Shown here in pieces: positions 25,066 through 32,983 of a stretch of DNA of 32,983 bases. The position numbers and the translations under genes were made by a program. Each line of letters starts with the position of its first letter. Within the stretch, counting starts at the first letter, position 1. The stretch lies in contig CALLIG010000004.1 of the NCBI GenBank assembly GCA_938009735.1, positions 1-32,983 on the forward strand, read 5' to 3'. Source of the stretch: an uncultured Flavobacteriaceae bacterium (GTDB lineage Bacteria > Bacteroidota > Bacteroidia > Flavobacteriales > Flavobacteriaceae). The notes beneath the pieces are model-generated. The model made no database searches and was not told the DNA's origin. It was given only the letters and a program-made list of their open reading frames with translations.

Positions 25066-25290
25066 TTAATACTCATCCTCATTCCAAAGATAATCTTCTT
25101 CAGTCGGGTAGTCAGGCCAAATTTCTTCAATAGATTCGTAAATTTCTCCACCTTCTTCTTCCATCGATTGTAGGTTTTCAACAACCTCTAAGGGCGCACC
25201 AGTACGAATTGAATAATCAATTAACTCGTCTTTCGTGGCAGGCCATGGTGCATCACTTAAATAAGATGCTAATTCTAATGTCCAATACAT
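25066..25290 (-). CDS. DUF2795 domain protein
   Basis: A 74-residue acidic protein (MYWTLELASYLSDAPWPATK...), with the signature Trp-Pro-Ala-Thr-Lys-Asp-Glu-Leu and an EIWPDYPTEEDYLWNEDEY tail. DUF2795 has no known function; the family is small and cytoplasmic. In Flavobacteriia it typically sits between secA and the cobalamin adenosyltransferase gene as here, so position gives additional support. It has no signal peptide or membrane segment. Confidence 0.9.
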   Translation of the reverse strand: MYWTLELASYLSDAPWPATKDELIDYSIRTGAPLEVVENLQSMEEEGGEIYESIEEIWPDYPTEEDYLWNEDEY

Positions 25291-25412
25291 GGTAATAATT
25301 TGATTTTAATATTTTGCAAAAATAATTTTTAAATGTTACTAGCCAAGTTTTTTAGCCTTTTTATTTAATATTCTTACGGTAATAATTGATTAACGAAGAA
25401 AAAACAGATTTA

Positions 25413-25988
25413 TTAGTCCTTTTTCTCAGGAATCCACTTTATTTCTTTCGCTTTAAGTTCTTTAGACAATTTTCGTGCCAATACGAAGAGGTAGTCTGAT
25501 AGTCTGTTCACATACATCAAGACTATTTCATCAATGGGTTCGCTGGCATTCAAATGTGAAATTAAGCGTTCAGACCTACGACATACAGTTCTTGCAATAT
25601 GACAGTATGACACGGTAGTATGCCCACCAGGGAGAATAAAATGGGTCATTTCAGGTAAATCTTCATTCATTTGATCCATCTCTTTTTCTAAAATCTCGAT
25701 ATCTGCTGTAGAAATTTTTGGAATATTGAGTCGTTCTTTTCCGTTTTTTAATATGGCTTTTTCAGGGTCGGTGGCTAAAATTGCTCCTACTGTAAAAAGT
25801 TTATCTTGAATTGTGGCTATTGTATTTGAAGCGTTCGGATCAATTTCTTGATCACGGATTAGGCCTAACCAAGAATTTAATTCATCAATGGTACCGTAGC
25901 TTTCAATACGAATATGATGTTTAGCAACTCTTGTGCCTCCGAAGAGTGCAGTTGTGCCATTATCGCCTGTTTTAGTGTATATTTTCAT
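25413..25988 (-). CDS. Cob(I)alamin adenosyltransferase, PduO type
   Basis: A 191-residue protein with ATP-binding KIYTKTGDNGTTALFGGTR at residues 2-20, the TIDELNSWLG helix, ILPGG, ARTVCRRSERL with the conserved Arg residues, and VNRLSDYLFVLAR near the end. It transfers adenosyl from ATP to Co(I) cobalamin to make coenzyme B12 (adenosylcobalamin). It is full length with all motifs. No other cobalamin genes are present in this window, so it probably serves salvage or assimilation. Confidence 0.95.
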   Translation of the reverse strand: MKIYTKTGDNGTTALFGGTRVAKHHIRIESYGTIDELNSWLGLIRDQEIDPNASNTIATIQDKLFTVGAILATDPEKAILKNGKERLNIPKISTADIEILEKEMDQMNEDLPEMTHFILPGGHTTVSYCHIARTVCRRSERLISHLNASEPIDEIVLMYVNRLSDYLFVLARKLSKELKAKEIKWIPEKKD

Positions 25989-26064
25989 TGGAAAAGTAGG
26001 ATTTTGAACAGTTATGAGTGAAAAGTATTGATTTTAGAATTGTTTTCTAAAATCTAAACATTGC

Positions 26065-26208
26065 TTACTTCTTTTTATCTTTTCGATCAAAATCACCCAT
26101 AAACTTTCTCGATTTTCTTGCCTTAGATTTACTTCGTGTGGTCAATGTTACAATGATGTACAGCATAAATACTCCACCTAAAACCATATAAATAGTATTG
26201 TTACTCAT
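26065..26208 (-). CDS. 47-residue membrane microprotein
   Basis: ATG at 26206-26208 to a TAA at 26065. MSNNTIYMVLGGVFMLYIIV forms one membrane helix (about residues 5-22), followed by a strongly basic cytoplasmic tail (TTRSKSKARKSRKF...DRKDKKK). It sits between the cobalamin adenosyltransferase and the methyltransferase-like gene, on the same strand, with short gaps (76 and 31 bases). Such tiny membrane proteins are common in Flavobacteriia. No function is known. Confidence 0.6.
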   Translation of the reverse strand: MSNNTIYMVLGGVFMLYIIVTLTTRSKSKARKSRKFMGDFDRKDKKK

Positions 26209-26239
26209 AATCTAATTGCTTAGTTCTAAAATTACACGA

Positions 26240-26734
26240 TTAAATCCGAATCTTAAAATGTTCTTTTGCTTGTTCTTTTCTAAAAAATAATGCGCCACAA
26301 TGAAACATGTCTATCGTTACGGTGACTTCTTCGTTTTCTTTTAAGGCTTCCCAAATTGATGATTTTTTTTTACTGCTATGTATGTTAGCTATTAAAAGCA
26401 TACTATCATTATCGAATTGTTCTTTATAAATAGATATTAGATCTACGGATGGATTATCAAAATACATCAAATCAAAAGGAGCAATGATTGTAGCTTTTAG
26501 GCCAAGTGTTTTTTGAATCAGATACTCAATTTGAGTATCCGAAGACAATACTTTAAACGCATCTATCTTAAAATACGGAATGCTTTTTAGAACTACATTC
26601 TGACTTTTAGAAGCCTTGTGTTTTGACTTGATATACAAACATTTGGTCACATAATCATAGACAAAAGGGGAGTGGACCCCGTGTTGATTGGTGCTGGTTA
26701 GCAAATGTTTTATGTATGCTATTAGTTTGTACAA
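26240..26734 (-). CDS. Shortened methyltransferase-like protein lacking the SAM-binding core
   Basis: A 164-residue protein. From memory of the family, class I methyltransferases of Flavobacteriia in this position are about 230-260 residues and begin with a stretch very like NQHGVHSPFVYDYVTKCLY (residues 16-34 here) and end like VTVTIDMFHCGALFFRKEQ (about 139-157). Both ends are well kept, and DLMYFDNPS (about 103-111) may be the remnant of motif IV. The Gly-rich motif I and neighbouring strands, which should lie between residues 35 and 95, are missing. The frame is intact, so this looks like an internal deletion or divergence, not a frameshift. SAM binding is doubtful. It could be a non-catalytic relic or have a new role. 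Confidence 0.65.
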   Translation of the reverse strand: MYKLIAYIKHLLTSTNQHGVHSPFVYDYVTKCLYIKSKHKASKSQNVVLKSIPYFKIDAFKVLSSDTQIEYLIQKTLGLKATIIAPFDLMYFDNPSVDLISIYKEQFDNDSMLLIANIHSSKKKSSIWEALKENEEVTVTIDMFHCGALFFRKEQAKEHFKIRI

Positions 26735-26770
26735 CGTTTACAACTAAAAGTGCTTGATTGAAATTGAATT

Positions 26771-28660
26771 CTATTCCATTATGGCTGAAAGCTCAAACCA
26801 TCGTTCGGTCTTAGTTTCTATGCCAACGTTTATTTCGCTTAAGTTTTTTGATAGCTCAGTAATTTCGTCAACGGATAAGTCACCAGTCACAAACTGCTCT
26901 TCTATCTCTCCTTTTTTAAACTCCAGCTTTTTTATTTCTTTCTCTAATTTTTTGTATTCCTGTTGTTCTGAATAGGATAGCTTATTGCCTTTATCTTCTT
27001 TTTTCCAAGTGTTCTTGGCAGCATTTAATTCTTTGCTTTTTTCTTTTGCTTTTTCCTTGCCTACCCTAATTTCTATTGCAGAACTATCTTCATAAGCACG
27101 ATAATCAGAATAATTACCAGGAAAATCTTCAACAACAGCATTCCCTCTAAAAACAAAAAGGTGGTCTACTATTTTATCCATAAAATAACGGTCGTGAGAT
27201 ACCACAATAATACAGCCCGGAAAATCTAGTAAAAAACTTTCTAAAACATTCAGAGTAACAATATCTAAATCGTTAGTGGGTTCATCTAAGATTAAGAAAT
27301 TCGGATTCTGAATTAAAATGGTACATAAGTACAGTCGTTTTCGTTCACCACCACTCAGCTTTTCTACGAAATCATATGACTTTTTACGATCAAAAAGAAA
27401 ACGTTCTAATAACTGCTGTGCGGAAATTTGACGCCCTTTCATTAAGGGAATGTAGTCGCCAAACTCACGAATCACATCAATCACTTTTTGACCTTTTTTT
27501 ATTTCAATTCCCTTTTGGGTATAATAACCGAATTTAATGGTTTCACCTTTGATAACTTTACCAGAATCAGGTTGGTCAGCACCTGTTAGAATATTTAGAA
27601 AAGTAGACTTGCCGGTTCCATTTTTGCCAATGATACCAATACGTTCACCTTTTAAAAAGGTATACTCAAATTTATCAAGAATGGGTAAATTTGGGTAGGC
27701 TTTTGAAATTTTATGTAGCTCGAGAATTTTACTTCCAACCCGTTGCATGTTGATTTCTAGCTGTATTTCATGTTCTTTTCTTCGCTGACTAGCTTTTTCT
27801 TTTATCGCTGTAAAATCATCAATTCTAGATTTTGATTTTGTAGTACGTGCTTTTGGTTGACGACGCATCCATGTTAATTCTTTTTTAAATAGAATCTTAG
27901 TTTTATGGTGCTCAACTGCTTCTTGCTCAATACGTGCTTCTTTCTTTTCTAAATAATATGAATAGTTACCCTTGTACGGATAAAGCTTTCCATTATCAAG
28001 TTCTATGATTTCGTTACAAACACGTTCTAAAAAAAAGCGATCGTGAGTCACCATAAAAAGGGTCATGTTTTCTTTTGCAAAATAGAGCTCTAACCATTCT
28101 ATCATTTCTAAATCAAGGTGGTTGGTAGGTTCATCTAAAATCAACAATTCAGGCTTGTTAATTAGTGCGTTGGCTAGCGCTAGGCGTTTCTGTTGTCCAC
28201 CAGAAAGCAAACCGACTTTTACATCTAAATCTTCTAATTTTAGTTTAAAAAGTATTTGCTTGTACTGTGTTTCAAAATCCCAAGCTTGATGGTGTTCCAT
28301 GCCTTCAAAAGCTTCTTGATAAGCATCTTGATCATCAGGGTTTGCTAGTGCTTTCTCATAGCTGGCGATAACCTTTAAAACCTCATTGTCTGAAGCGAAG
28401 ATTGTTTCTTCAATAGTCAAATCAGGATCCATTTCAGGCTCTTGTTCTAAAAAGGAAACACGAATTCCTTTTCGATAACTTACTTGTCCGGTGTCTGGTT
28501 TATCGCTACCAGAAAGCATCTTTAAGATGGATGTTTTGCCAGTACCGTTTTTTGCAATCAAGGCAATTTTCTGATCTTTGTTAACCCCGAAAGAGAGATT
28601 TTCAAAGAGTACAAGTTCACCAAATGATTTGGATATATTTTCTACTGTGAGTAGGTTCAT
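26771..28660 (-). CDS. uup: ABC-F family ATPase, Uup-like
   Basis: A 629-residue soluble protein with two ATP-binding cassettes and no membrane helices. The first has Walker A AKNGTGKTS (residues 36-44, first Gly replaced by Ala), signature LLSGGQQKRLAL and Walker B LLILDEPTNHLD. The linker between cassettes is basic and has PKARTTKSKSRIDDF. The second has GKNGTGKST, LSGGERKRLYL and LDEPTNDLD. The last 95 residues form a coiled coil (KEKSKELNAAKNTWKKE onward), the mark of Uup, which acts on DNA structures or ribosomes in E. coli. Antibiotic-resistance type ABC-F proteins lack this end. Confidence 0.93.
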   Translation of the reverse strand: MNLLTVENISKSFGELVLFENLSFGVNKDQKIALIAKNGTGKTSILKMLSGSDKPDTGQVSYRKGIRVSFLEQEPEMDPDLTIEETIFASDNEVLKVIASYEKALANPDDQDAYQEAFEGMEHHQAWDFETQYKQILFKLKLEDLDVKVGLLSGGQQKRLALANALINKPELLILDEPTNHLDLEMIEWLELYFAKENMTLFMVTHDRFFLERVCNEIIELDNGKLYPYKGNYSYYLEKKEARIEQEAVEHHKTKILFKKELTWMRRQPKARTTKSKSRIDDFTAIKEKASQRRKEHEIQLEINMQRVGSKILELHKISKAYPNLPILDKFEYTFLKGERIGIIGKNGTGKSTFLNILTGADQPDSGKVIKGETIKFGYYTQKGIEIKKGQKVIDVIREFGDYIPLMKGRQISAQQLLERFLFDRKKSYDFVEKLSGGERKRLYLCTILIQNPNFLILDEPTNDLDIVTLNVLESFLLDFPGCIIVVSHDRYFMDKIVDHLFVFRGNAVVEDFPGNYSDYRAYEDSSAIEIRVGKEKAKEKSKELNAAKNTWKKEDKGNKLSYSEQQEYKKLEKEIKKLEFKKGEIEEQFVTGDLSVDEITELSKNLSEINVGIETKTERWFELSAIME

Positions 28661-28686
28661 TTATGGATTGTTGGAATGTTATAGTT

Positions 28687-29874
28687 TTAGATAGTTGGTG
28701 ATTTGATTTGCTTGAAAAAATGAATCAAATACAAATATCTAATCGTCAAAGCTACAAGAATGAAAACTAGTAGGGGTGAAAAAATTTGAATTTTAAGTAG
28801 CCATAGAATAACCGCTATAGCAATAAAAGCAATTAGAACCCATAGTATCTTCATAACCCAATTTGCTGGGGTTTTACTTTTTAGAAGAATAAATGCTAAA
28901 ATCAGATTTATTGGGAAAGCCCAAAGTAGATTAAAGTTGTCTTTAGTAAAGGTGTGATCTGTCAAAAACCAAAGAAAGAATATGAGAAGCCCTGCCAAAC
29001 CAGTAATTAAGAAAAGACTGAAATCAAGCCATCTCGTACGTTTGTTCTTCTTGTGATCAAGATAGGTTAGTACAACAACAGCAAGTAATAATAAAATAAG
29101 CCAAAATAGGGGTTTAAGAATGAAAAGACCTTTATTTTGAATAGGTTTTGCGGTAATTAGCAGTTCATCACTAGAAACAAAGTCTTGCCCATTTACTGTT
29201 GTGTTTGCAAATTGCTCACTCACATAAAGTGGAAGAAATTGATGTTCCCAAGGTGTTGCTTTTTTGTCGATTATTGACCCTAAAGCCAAGTCTATTCCAA
29301 AAGTTTGCCAGTCATTTTCATCTAAATTTTGATGTATCAATTGCCTGAAGGTATATTGATTTTCAAGATGGTCGAAGTTAAATTTTAACTGATCACCCAA
29401 TCCATTTTTTAAAACTTCAGGTATTTTGGTAGCACAATTATCAAAAAGAAAATCATATCTATAATTTCGATTTTCTTTACGATAGTTGTTTTGAAGAAAG
29501 GCGAAAAGCTCATTTCGTTGATCTTGTGTTAAATTCAATGTTTGCTCTCGTACCCAACGATTTTCTTGCTGATATGCATTAAAGAAACTTTTGAATTTAT
29601 ACCCTGACATGTTATAGTCAAGTTTTCCTCGAGCAAATTTCCAGATAAAGAATGGGGCATCAAAGTCGAAACCACCATAGTCATAAATACGATCTACGCC
29701 TATAGAGGGGTCTTGAATGCGAAAACCGCTATGTCCGTATTTAGAATATACCTCATCGCCTGGTCCAATAGTCAAAAGACTAATTTTTGACAATGGTGAA
29801 AGCACACCTTCTTGCGCAAAGCCAAGGGCTGTAAAGGCAACAAAAAGAAACGGAATGAATTTTTTAAACTGCAT
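28687..29874 (-). CDS. DUF4105 / Lnb N-terminal domain membrane protein
   Basis: A 395-residue protein with signal peptide MQFKKFIPFLFVAFTALGFA, a periplasmic DUF4105 domain (about 25-240) and four or five membrane helices in the last 150 residues. Conserved residues seen include YGHSGFRI with His48 and DNCATKIP with Cys147, the likely catalytic pair. DUF4105 was renamed after Lnb, a lipoprotein N-acyltransferase of Bacteroides that completes triacyl lipoproteins, and this layout fits. It lies directly beside pssA and lgt, the latter being the first enzyme of lipoprotein maturation. No classical Lnt is visible here. Function as an N-acyltransferase is inferred, since paralogues of this domain exist. 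Confidence 0.8.
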   Translation of the reverse strand: MQFKKFIPFLFVAFTALGFAQEGVLSPLSKISLLTIGPGDEVYSKYGHSGFRIQDPSIGVDRIYDYGGFDFDAPFFIWKFARGKLDYNMSGYKFKSFFNAYQQENRWVREQTLNLTQDQRNELFAFLQNNYRKENRNYRYDFLFDNCATKIPEVLKNGLGDQLKFNFDHLENQYTFRQLIHQNLDENDWQTFGIDLALGSIIDKKATPWEHQFLPLYVSEQFANTTVNGQDFVSSDELLITAKPIQNKGLFILKPLFWLILLLLAVVVLTYLDHKKNKRTRWLDFSLFLITGLAGLLIFFLWFLTDHTFTKDNFNLLWAFPINLILAFILLKSKTPANWVMKILWVLIAFIAIAVILWLLKIQIFSPLLVFILVALTIRYLYLIHFFKQIKSPTI

Positions 29875-30064
29875 TTGAAATCAAAAATAACACGAATACA
29901 AATATCATAATAAATAACGGACTAAAGTGAATCCTTAAAATTTGTATTATTTTTACTCGACAATCAAAATTTAAAAGCTCTAAGGCTTGCCTAGAAATTT
30001 AAATGATGTTTCAATATGAATGCTTCGTGGACTTTCCGCAAAGTAGTTTACTCAAACCACAACA

Positions 30065-30823
30065 ATGAAAAGGCATATACCCAACCTAATTACCTTATTG
30101 AATGTTTTTTGCGGATGTGTCGCTGCTGTATTTGCAGTTTTAAATCAGCTTGAATTGGCGGCTTTTTTCGTTTTCTTAGGAATCATTTTTGATTTCTTTG
30201 ACGGCTTTGCGGCAAGAATATTAGATGTGAAAAGTGAATTAGGTTTGCAGCTTGATTCGCTTGCAGATATGATTACAAGCGGATTAGTGCCTGGCATCGT
30301 AATGTTTCAGATGTTTGCAATGTCTATAAAAGGGGGTTGGAATGTTACCAACGGAGACGGAGGACCAATTGTTGATCTATTTTCGAATTTAAACGGTAGT
30401 ACAGTTTTACCTTTTTTTGGCTTTATAATAACGATGGCATCTGCTTATCGCTTAGCTAAATTCAATATTGACGAAAACCAAGCTTCCTCTTTTATTGGTC
30501 TCCCGACTCCTGCAAATGCGCTATTAATTCTTTCACTCCCTCTAATTTTATTGCATCATGATATGGGCGGATTAAATGAAATCATTCTAAATCAATGGTT
30601 TTTGATAGGAGTGACACTATTAAGTGCGTTTTTATTAAATAGTAACATCGAGCTCTTTGCGTTAAAGTTTAAAAACTGGAGTTTTAAAGATAATGCTCTT
30701 CGTTATATTTTTATTATTGTGAGTTTGGTACTGTTGATTACAATGAAGTTTTTGGCCGTACCTATTATAATTGCTTTTTATATTTTGAGTTCGATACTAA
30801 GTAATGCAACGAGTAAAAACTAG
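30065..30823 (+). CDS. pssA: CDP-diacylglycerol--serine O-phosphatidyltransferase
   Basis: A 252-residue integral membrane protein with about eight hydrophobic helices. The CDP-alcohol phosphotransferase motif D-x2-DG-x2-AR-x8-G-x3-D-x3-D is complete: DFFDGFAAR, then G at the end of ILDVKSELG, then D and D in LQLDSLAD. It joins serine to CDP-diacylglycerol to make phosphatidylserine, the precursor of phosphatidylethanolamine. Length and helix pattern fit PssA of the Bacillus/Bacteroidota type. It is 35 bases upstream of lgt in the same direction. Confidence 0.93.
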   Translation: MKRHIPNLITLLNVFCGCVAAVFAVLNQLELAAFFVFLGIIFDFFDGFAARILDVKSELGLQLDSLADMITSGLVPGIVMFQMFAMSIKGGWNVTNGDGGPIVDLFSNLNGSTVLPFFGFIITMASAYRLAKFNIDENQASSFIGLPTPANALLILSLPLILLHHDMGGLNEIILNQWFLIGVTLLSAFLLNSNIELFALKFKNWSFKDNALRYIFIIVSLVLLITMKFLAVPIIIAFYILSSILSNATSKN

Positions 30824-30858
30824 ATTTTACTGAAACTTAATTTTTCCTTCGTTAGAAC

Positions 30859-31704
30859 ATGAATGATAACATCATACATTGGAATGTAGATCCTGAAATT
30901 TTTGTGATTGCCGATACTTTCCCTTTAAGGTATTACGGATTATCTTGGATGTTAGGGCTTTTCTTGGCGTATTATATTATACAACGCATCTACAAAAAGG
31001 AAGCCGTTCCTTTAGAAAATTTAGACCAACTTGCAACATACATTTTTGTAGGTGGCCTTTTAGGCGCGCGCTTAGGGCATTGTTTTTTCTATGAGCCGGA
31101 TTATTATTTTAGCCATCTTTTAGAAGTTTTGCTGCCTATTAGGGATGTCAATGGAGCCTATGAGTTTACAGGATTTCAAGGTTTGGCAAGCCATGGTGGA
31201 ACGTTCGGTGCGTTAATAGCAATTTTCTATTATTGGCGCAAAACAAAAACCAATCTGCTTTGGGTTTTAGACCGAGTAGCGATCGGAGCTGCCGTAACAG
31301 CGGCCTTGATTCGTCTGGGTAATTTGATGAATTCAGAAATATATGGCAAACCGACAGATGGTACTTGGGGTTTTGTTTTTGAACGTGATGATATGTTACC
31401 TAGACATCCAACCCAATTGTATGAAGCCATTTCGTATCTATTGATATTTGTTTTACTCTACTACATGTACCGTTCAAAGAAAATTAAAAATCGTCACGGA
31501 CTTTTCATAGGCACCTTTTTTATACTCCTATATTCTGCAAGATTTATTATTGAATTTTATAAAGAAAATCAGGTTGATTTTGAAAATGAAATGACTTTGA
31601 ATATGGGACAATGGCTAAGCATACCCTTTATTTTATTCGGAATATTTTTAGTATTTTGGAAGGAGTCACCATTTCATAAATTGTTCAATAATTCAAGTAA
31701 ATAA
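30859..31704 (+). CDS. lgt: Prolipoprotein diacylglyceryl transferase
   Basis: A 281-residue integral membrane protein with about seven helices. It has the Lgt signature region LGARLGHCFFYEPDYY (with the conserved Arg), SHGGTFG, the RLGNLMNSEIYGKPTDG segment and RHPTQLYEA, all typical of the family. It transfers diacylglyceryl from phosphatidylglycerol to the lipobox cysteine of prelipoproteins. Lipoproteins encoded in this same window (TSP3 protein, TesA-like esterase, PLD protein and the 78-residue lipoprotein) are among its likely substrates. It probably forms an operon with pssA and is followed 16 bases later by the small lipoprotein gene. Confidence 0.97.
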   Translation: MNDNIIHWNVDPEIFVIADTFPLRYYGLSWMLGLFLAYYIIQRIYKKEAVPLENLDQLATYIFVGGLLGARLGHCFFYEPDYYFSHLLEVLLPIRDVNGAYEFTGFQGLASHGGTFGALIAIFYYWRKTKTNLLWVLDRVAIGAAVTAALIRLGNLMNSEIYGKPTDGTWGFVFERDDMLPRHPTQLYEAISYLLIFVLLYYMYRSKKIKNRHGLFIGTFFILLYSARFIIEFYKENQVDFENEMTLNMGQWLSIPFILFGIFLVFWKESPFHKLFNNSSK

Positions 31705-31720
31705 ATTAAAACATATTCTA

Positions 31721-31957
31721 ATGATTAAAAAATCAATGATTTTAGCTGTTATGGCTATTGGCCTAATAAGCGCCTGTGGAGACAAAAAAGCTAAAGAAGT
31801 TAAAGTTGATACTCCCATAGAAAAGGTAACGACAGAGATTAGTGAAGAAGCCTCAAAAGCTGATGCTGAATTGAAAGCTGCTAATAAGAAAGTAGAAGAT
31901 AGTCTGAGAAAAGTTGATAGCATTCAGCAGGTCATTGATCATGGTCATGCACATTAA
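31721..31957 (+). CDS. Small lipoprotein with helical Lys/Glu body and His-rich end
   Basis: A 78-residue protein. MIKKSMILAVMAIGLISACG is a lipoprotein signal with the lipobox ending at Cys19. The mature part is strongly charged and helix-prone (KVTTEISEEASKADAEL, then KVEDSLRKVDSIQ), probably a coiled coil, and the last residues are DHGHAH. The histidine-rich tail and the HupE/UreJ gene 14 bases downstream suggest a metal-related role (inference). It may be cotranscribed with lgt upstream and hupE downstream. No known family. Confidence 0.75.
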   Translation: MIKKSMILAVMAIGLISACGDKKAKEVKVDTPIEKVTTEISEEASKADAELKAANKKVEDSLRKVDSIQQVIDHGHAH

Positions 31958-31971
31958 TTCCAATAGAACTA

Positions 31972-32658
31972 TTGAATAGTTTCTCAAAAAATATACTAGC
32001 TTTTATACTGCTATGTTTTGTTTCAACTGTGGCTTACGCCCATGGAGTTGACGATGAAACACAAGCTTTTTTATTGGGTAATAAGGGCGTTGCTTTTGGT
32101 CCGTTTTTGTACATCGGTGCAAAGCATATGCTCACGGGTTATGACCATTTGTTATTTTTAGTAGGGGTGATTTTTTTCTTATATCGAACCCGTGAAATTA
32201 TTATGTACATCAGCTTTTTTACCATAGGTCATAGCTTGACGCTATTGTTTGGAGTTATGGCTGACATCAATGTAAATGCTTATTTGATTGATGCGATAAT
32301 AGCTTTATCTATTGTATATAAAGGTTTTGATAATCTCGATGGATTTAAAAAGTTCTTTGGAAAACAACCAAATACGAAACTTGCTGTTTTGATTTTTGGA
32401 TTGTTTCATGGCTTCGGATTAGCCACTAAATTACAGGAGTTTAAATTTGACAAAGAAGGTCTTTTTACCAACTTACTGGGCTTTAATTTGGGCGTGGAAA
32501 TCGGACAGTTTTTAGCTTTAGGTTTTGTACTGATACTACTTGGTATTTGGAGGCGATATAACAGTTATATAAAGTTTTCTAATATTACGAATACCCTGCT
32601 AATGGCAGCTGGTTTTGTTTTGTTAGGATATCAATTAATAGGATATTTCAATTCTTAA
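31972..32658 (+). CDS. HupE/UreJ family membrane protein
   Basis: A 228-residue protein. The start is TTG at 31972, because no ATG precedes the signal-like segment (NILAFILLCFVSTVAYA), and cleavage after it would leave HGVDDE as the mature N-terminus. There are about six helices; the motif HMLTGYDHLLFLVGVIFF and the later FGLFHGFGLATKL are typical of HupE/UreJ, with conserved His and Asp in the membrane. Known members take up nickel or cobalt for hydrogenase or urease, though none of those genes are visible here. A small lipoprotein gene precedes it and a membrane-anchor gene follows, likely all one unit. Confidence 0.85.
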   Translation: MNSFSKNILAFILLCFVSTVAYAHGVDDETQAFLLGNKGVAFGPFLYIGAKHMLTGYDHLLFLVGVIFFLYRTREIIMYISFFTIGHSLTLLFGVMADINVNAYLIDAIIALSIVYKGFDNLDGFKKFFGKQPNTKLAVLIFGLFHGFGLATKLQEFKFDKEGLFTNLLGFNLGVEIGQFLALGFVLILLGIWRRYNSYIKFSNITNTLLMAAGFVLLGYQLIGYFNS

Positions 32659-32667
32659 ATCGTGAAA

Positions 32668-32983
32668 ATGAGTAATTCGAATCCGCAAGTGATGAATAAA
32701 AAGCAGTTGTTAAAATCAATTCTGATTGCATTGGTGATTGGTGGAATTGTATTGGTTGGTGCGGTACTTCCGGCTGAATACGGAATGGATCCTATAGGAA
32801 CCGGGAAGCTTTTTGGATTTGATAGATTATACGTTGCTGATACGAATGATAGTAATGACGGTTTGCAAGCCTTACCAATTATGGATTTTGAAACCATCGA
32901 ATTATCCAAATTAGGATCTCCGACAAGTATTCCGAAACCTAGAGCATCCGAAGACCCAATACCAGACGAGCAAATGGCCATAC
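32668..32983 (+). CDS. HupE-associated membrane anchor protein, N-terminal part
   Basis: The frame from ATG 32668 runs to the window end (105 codons); a GTG at 32662 is an alternative. One membrane helix at about residues 17-35 (SILIALVIGGIVLVGAVLPA) is followed by EYGMDPIGTGKLFGFDRL, which resembles the LPAEYGxDPTGIG motif of proteins annotated as transmembrane anchor proteins next to HupE/UreJ genes (from memory). The rest, a mostly polar and Pro-containing segment, should be periplasmic. The stop lies outside the window. Confidence 0.7.
   Translation, partial: MSNSNPQVMNKKQLLKSILIALVIGGIVLVGAVLPAEYGMDPIGTGKLFGFDRLYVADTNDSNDGLQALPIMDFETIELSKLGSPTSIPKPRASEDPIPDEQMAI

Overview
The window is AT-rich chromosomal DNA from a member of the Bacteroidota, most probably a marine Flavobacteriaceae. 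Signs of this are a SecA of about 1,120 residues without a C-terminal zinc motif, a DUF2795 gene between secA and a PduO-type cobalamin adenosyltransferase, a DUF4105/Lnb-type membrane protein, many Bacteroidota-style lipoproteins, no Shine-Dalgarno sequences, and several candidate -7 boxes of the form TAnnTTTG. I see no rRNA, tRNA, CRISPR array, insertion sequence or prophage. Family calls come from reading motifs; no database search was run.

Layout. Positions 1-1741 hold the start of a thrombospondin-type-3-repeat lipoprotein (minus strand), a signal-less M23 peptidase-like protein, and a small secreted protein with a basic C-terminus. Positions 1750-5743 hold the conserved tesA-like esterase / YbbA ATPase / YbbP permease block, with the esterase divergent from the transporter. 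Next come an M13 peptidase (pepO-like) with a strong terminator, then a long minus-strand run: M24 aminopeptidase-like protein, VOC protein, phospholipase-D-type lipoprotein, TPR protein, a YafY/WYL regulator, a second VOC protein and an ABM-type monooxygenase. Positions 14403-14834 hold a paralogue of the first small secreted protein and a 39-codon membrane microprotein. Positions 14985-28660 (minus) hold an amidohydrolase, a methyltransferase, an M14 carboxypeptidase, a sensor histidine kinase, secA, DUF2795, cobalamin adenosyltransferase, a 47-residue membrane protein, a shortened methyltransferase-like protein and an Uup-type ABC-F ATPase. The last part has a DUF4105/Lnb-like protein divergent from pssA and lgt, followed by a small lipoprotein, a HupE/UreJ protein and the start of a membrane-anchor protein.

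How the genes fit together. Much of the window concerns the cell envelope: protein export (secA), lipoprotein maturation (lgt and the Lnb-like protein), phospholipid synthesis or remodelling (pssA, PLD lipoprotein), and exported peptidases (M13, M14, M24). The YafY regulator and its VOC neighbour look like a small regulated stress or detoxification unit: the VOC promoter is flanked by a perfect 12-bp inverted repeat, one arm of which covers the start codon.

The most novel signal is a pair of paralogous small secreted proteins, about 13 kb apart, that share a 31-residue basic C-terminus (28 of 31 identical, 10 of 13 changed codons synonymous) and a similarly spaced upstream element. Other points worth checking are a methyltransferase-like gene that has lost its SAM-binding core, an M24 protein lacking one conserved active-site histidine, and the Lnb-like/pssA/lgt neighbourhood.
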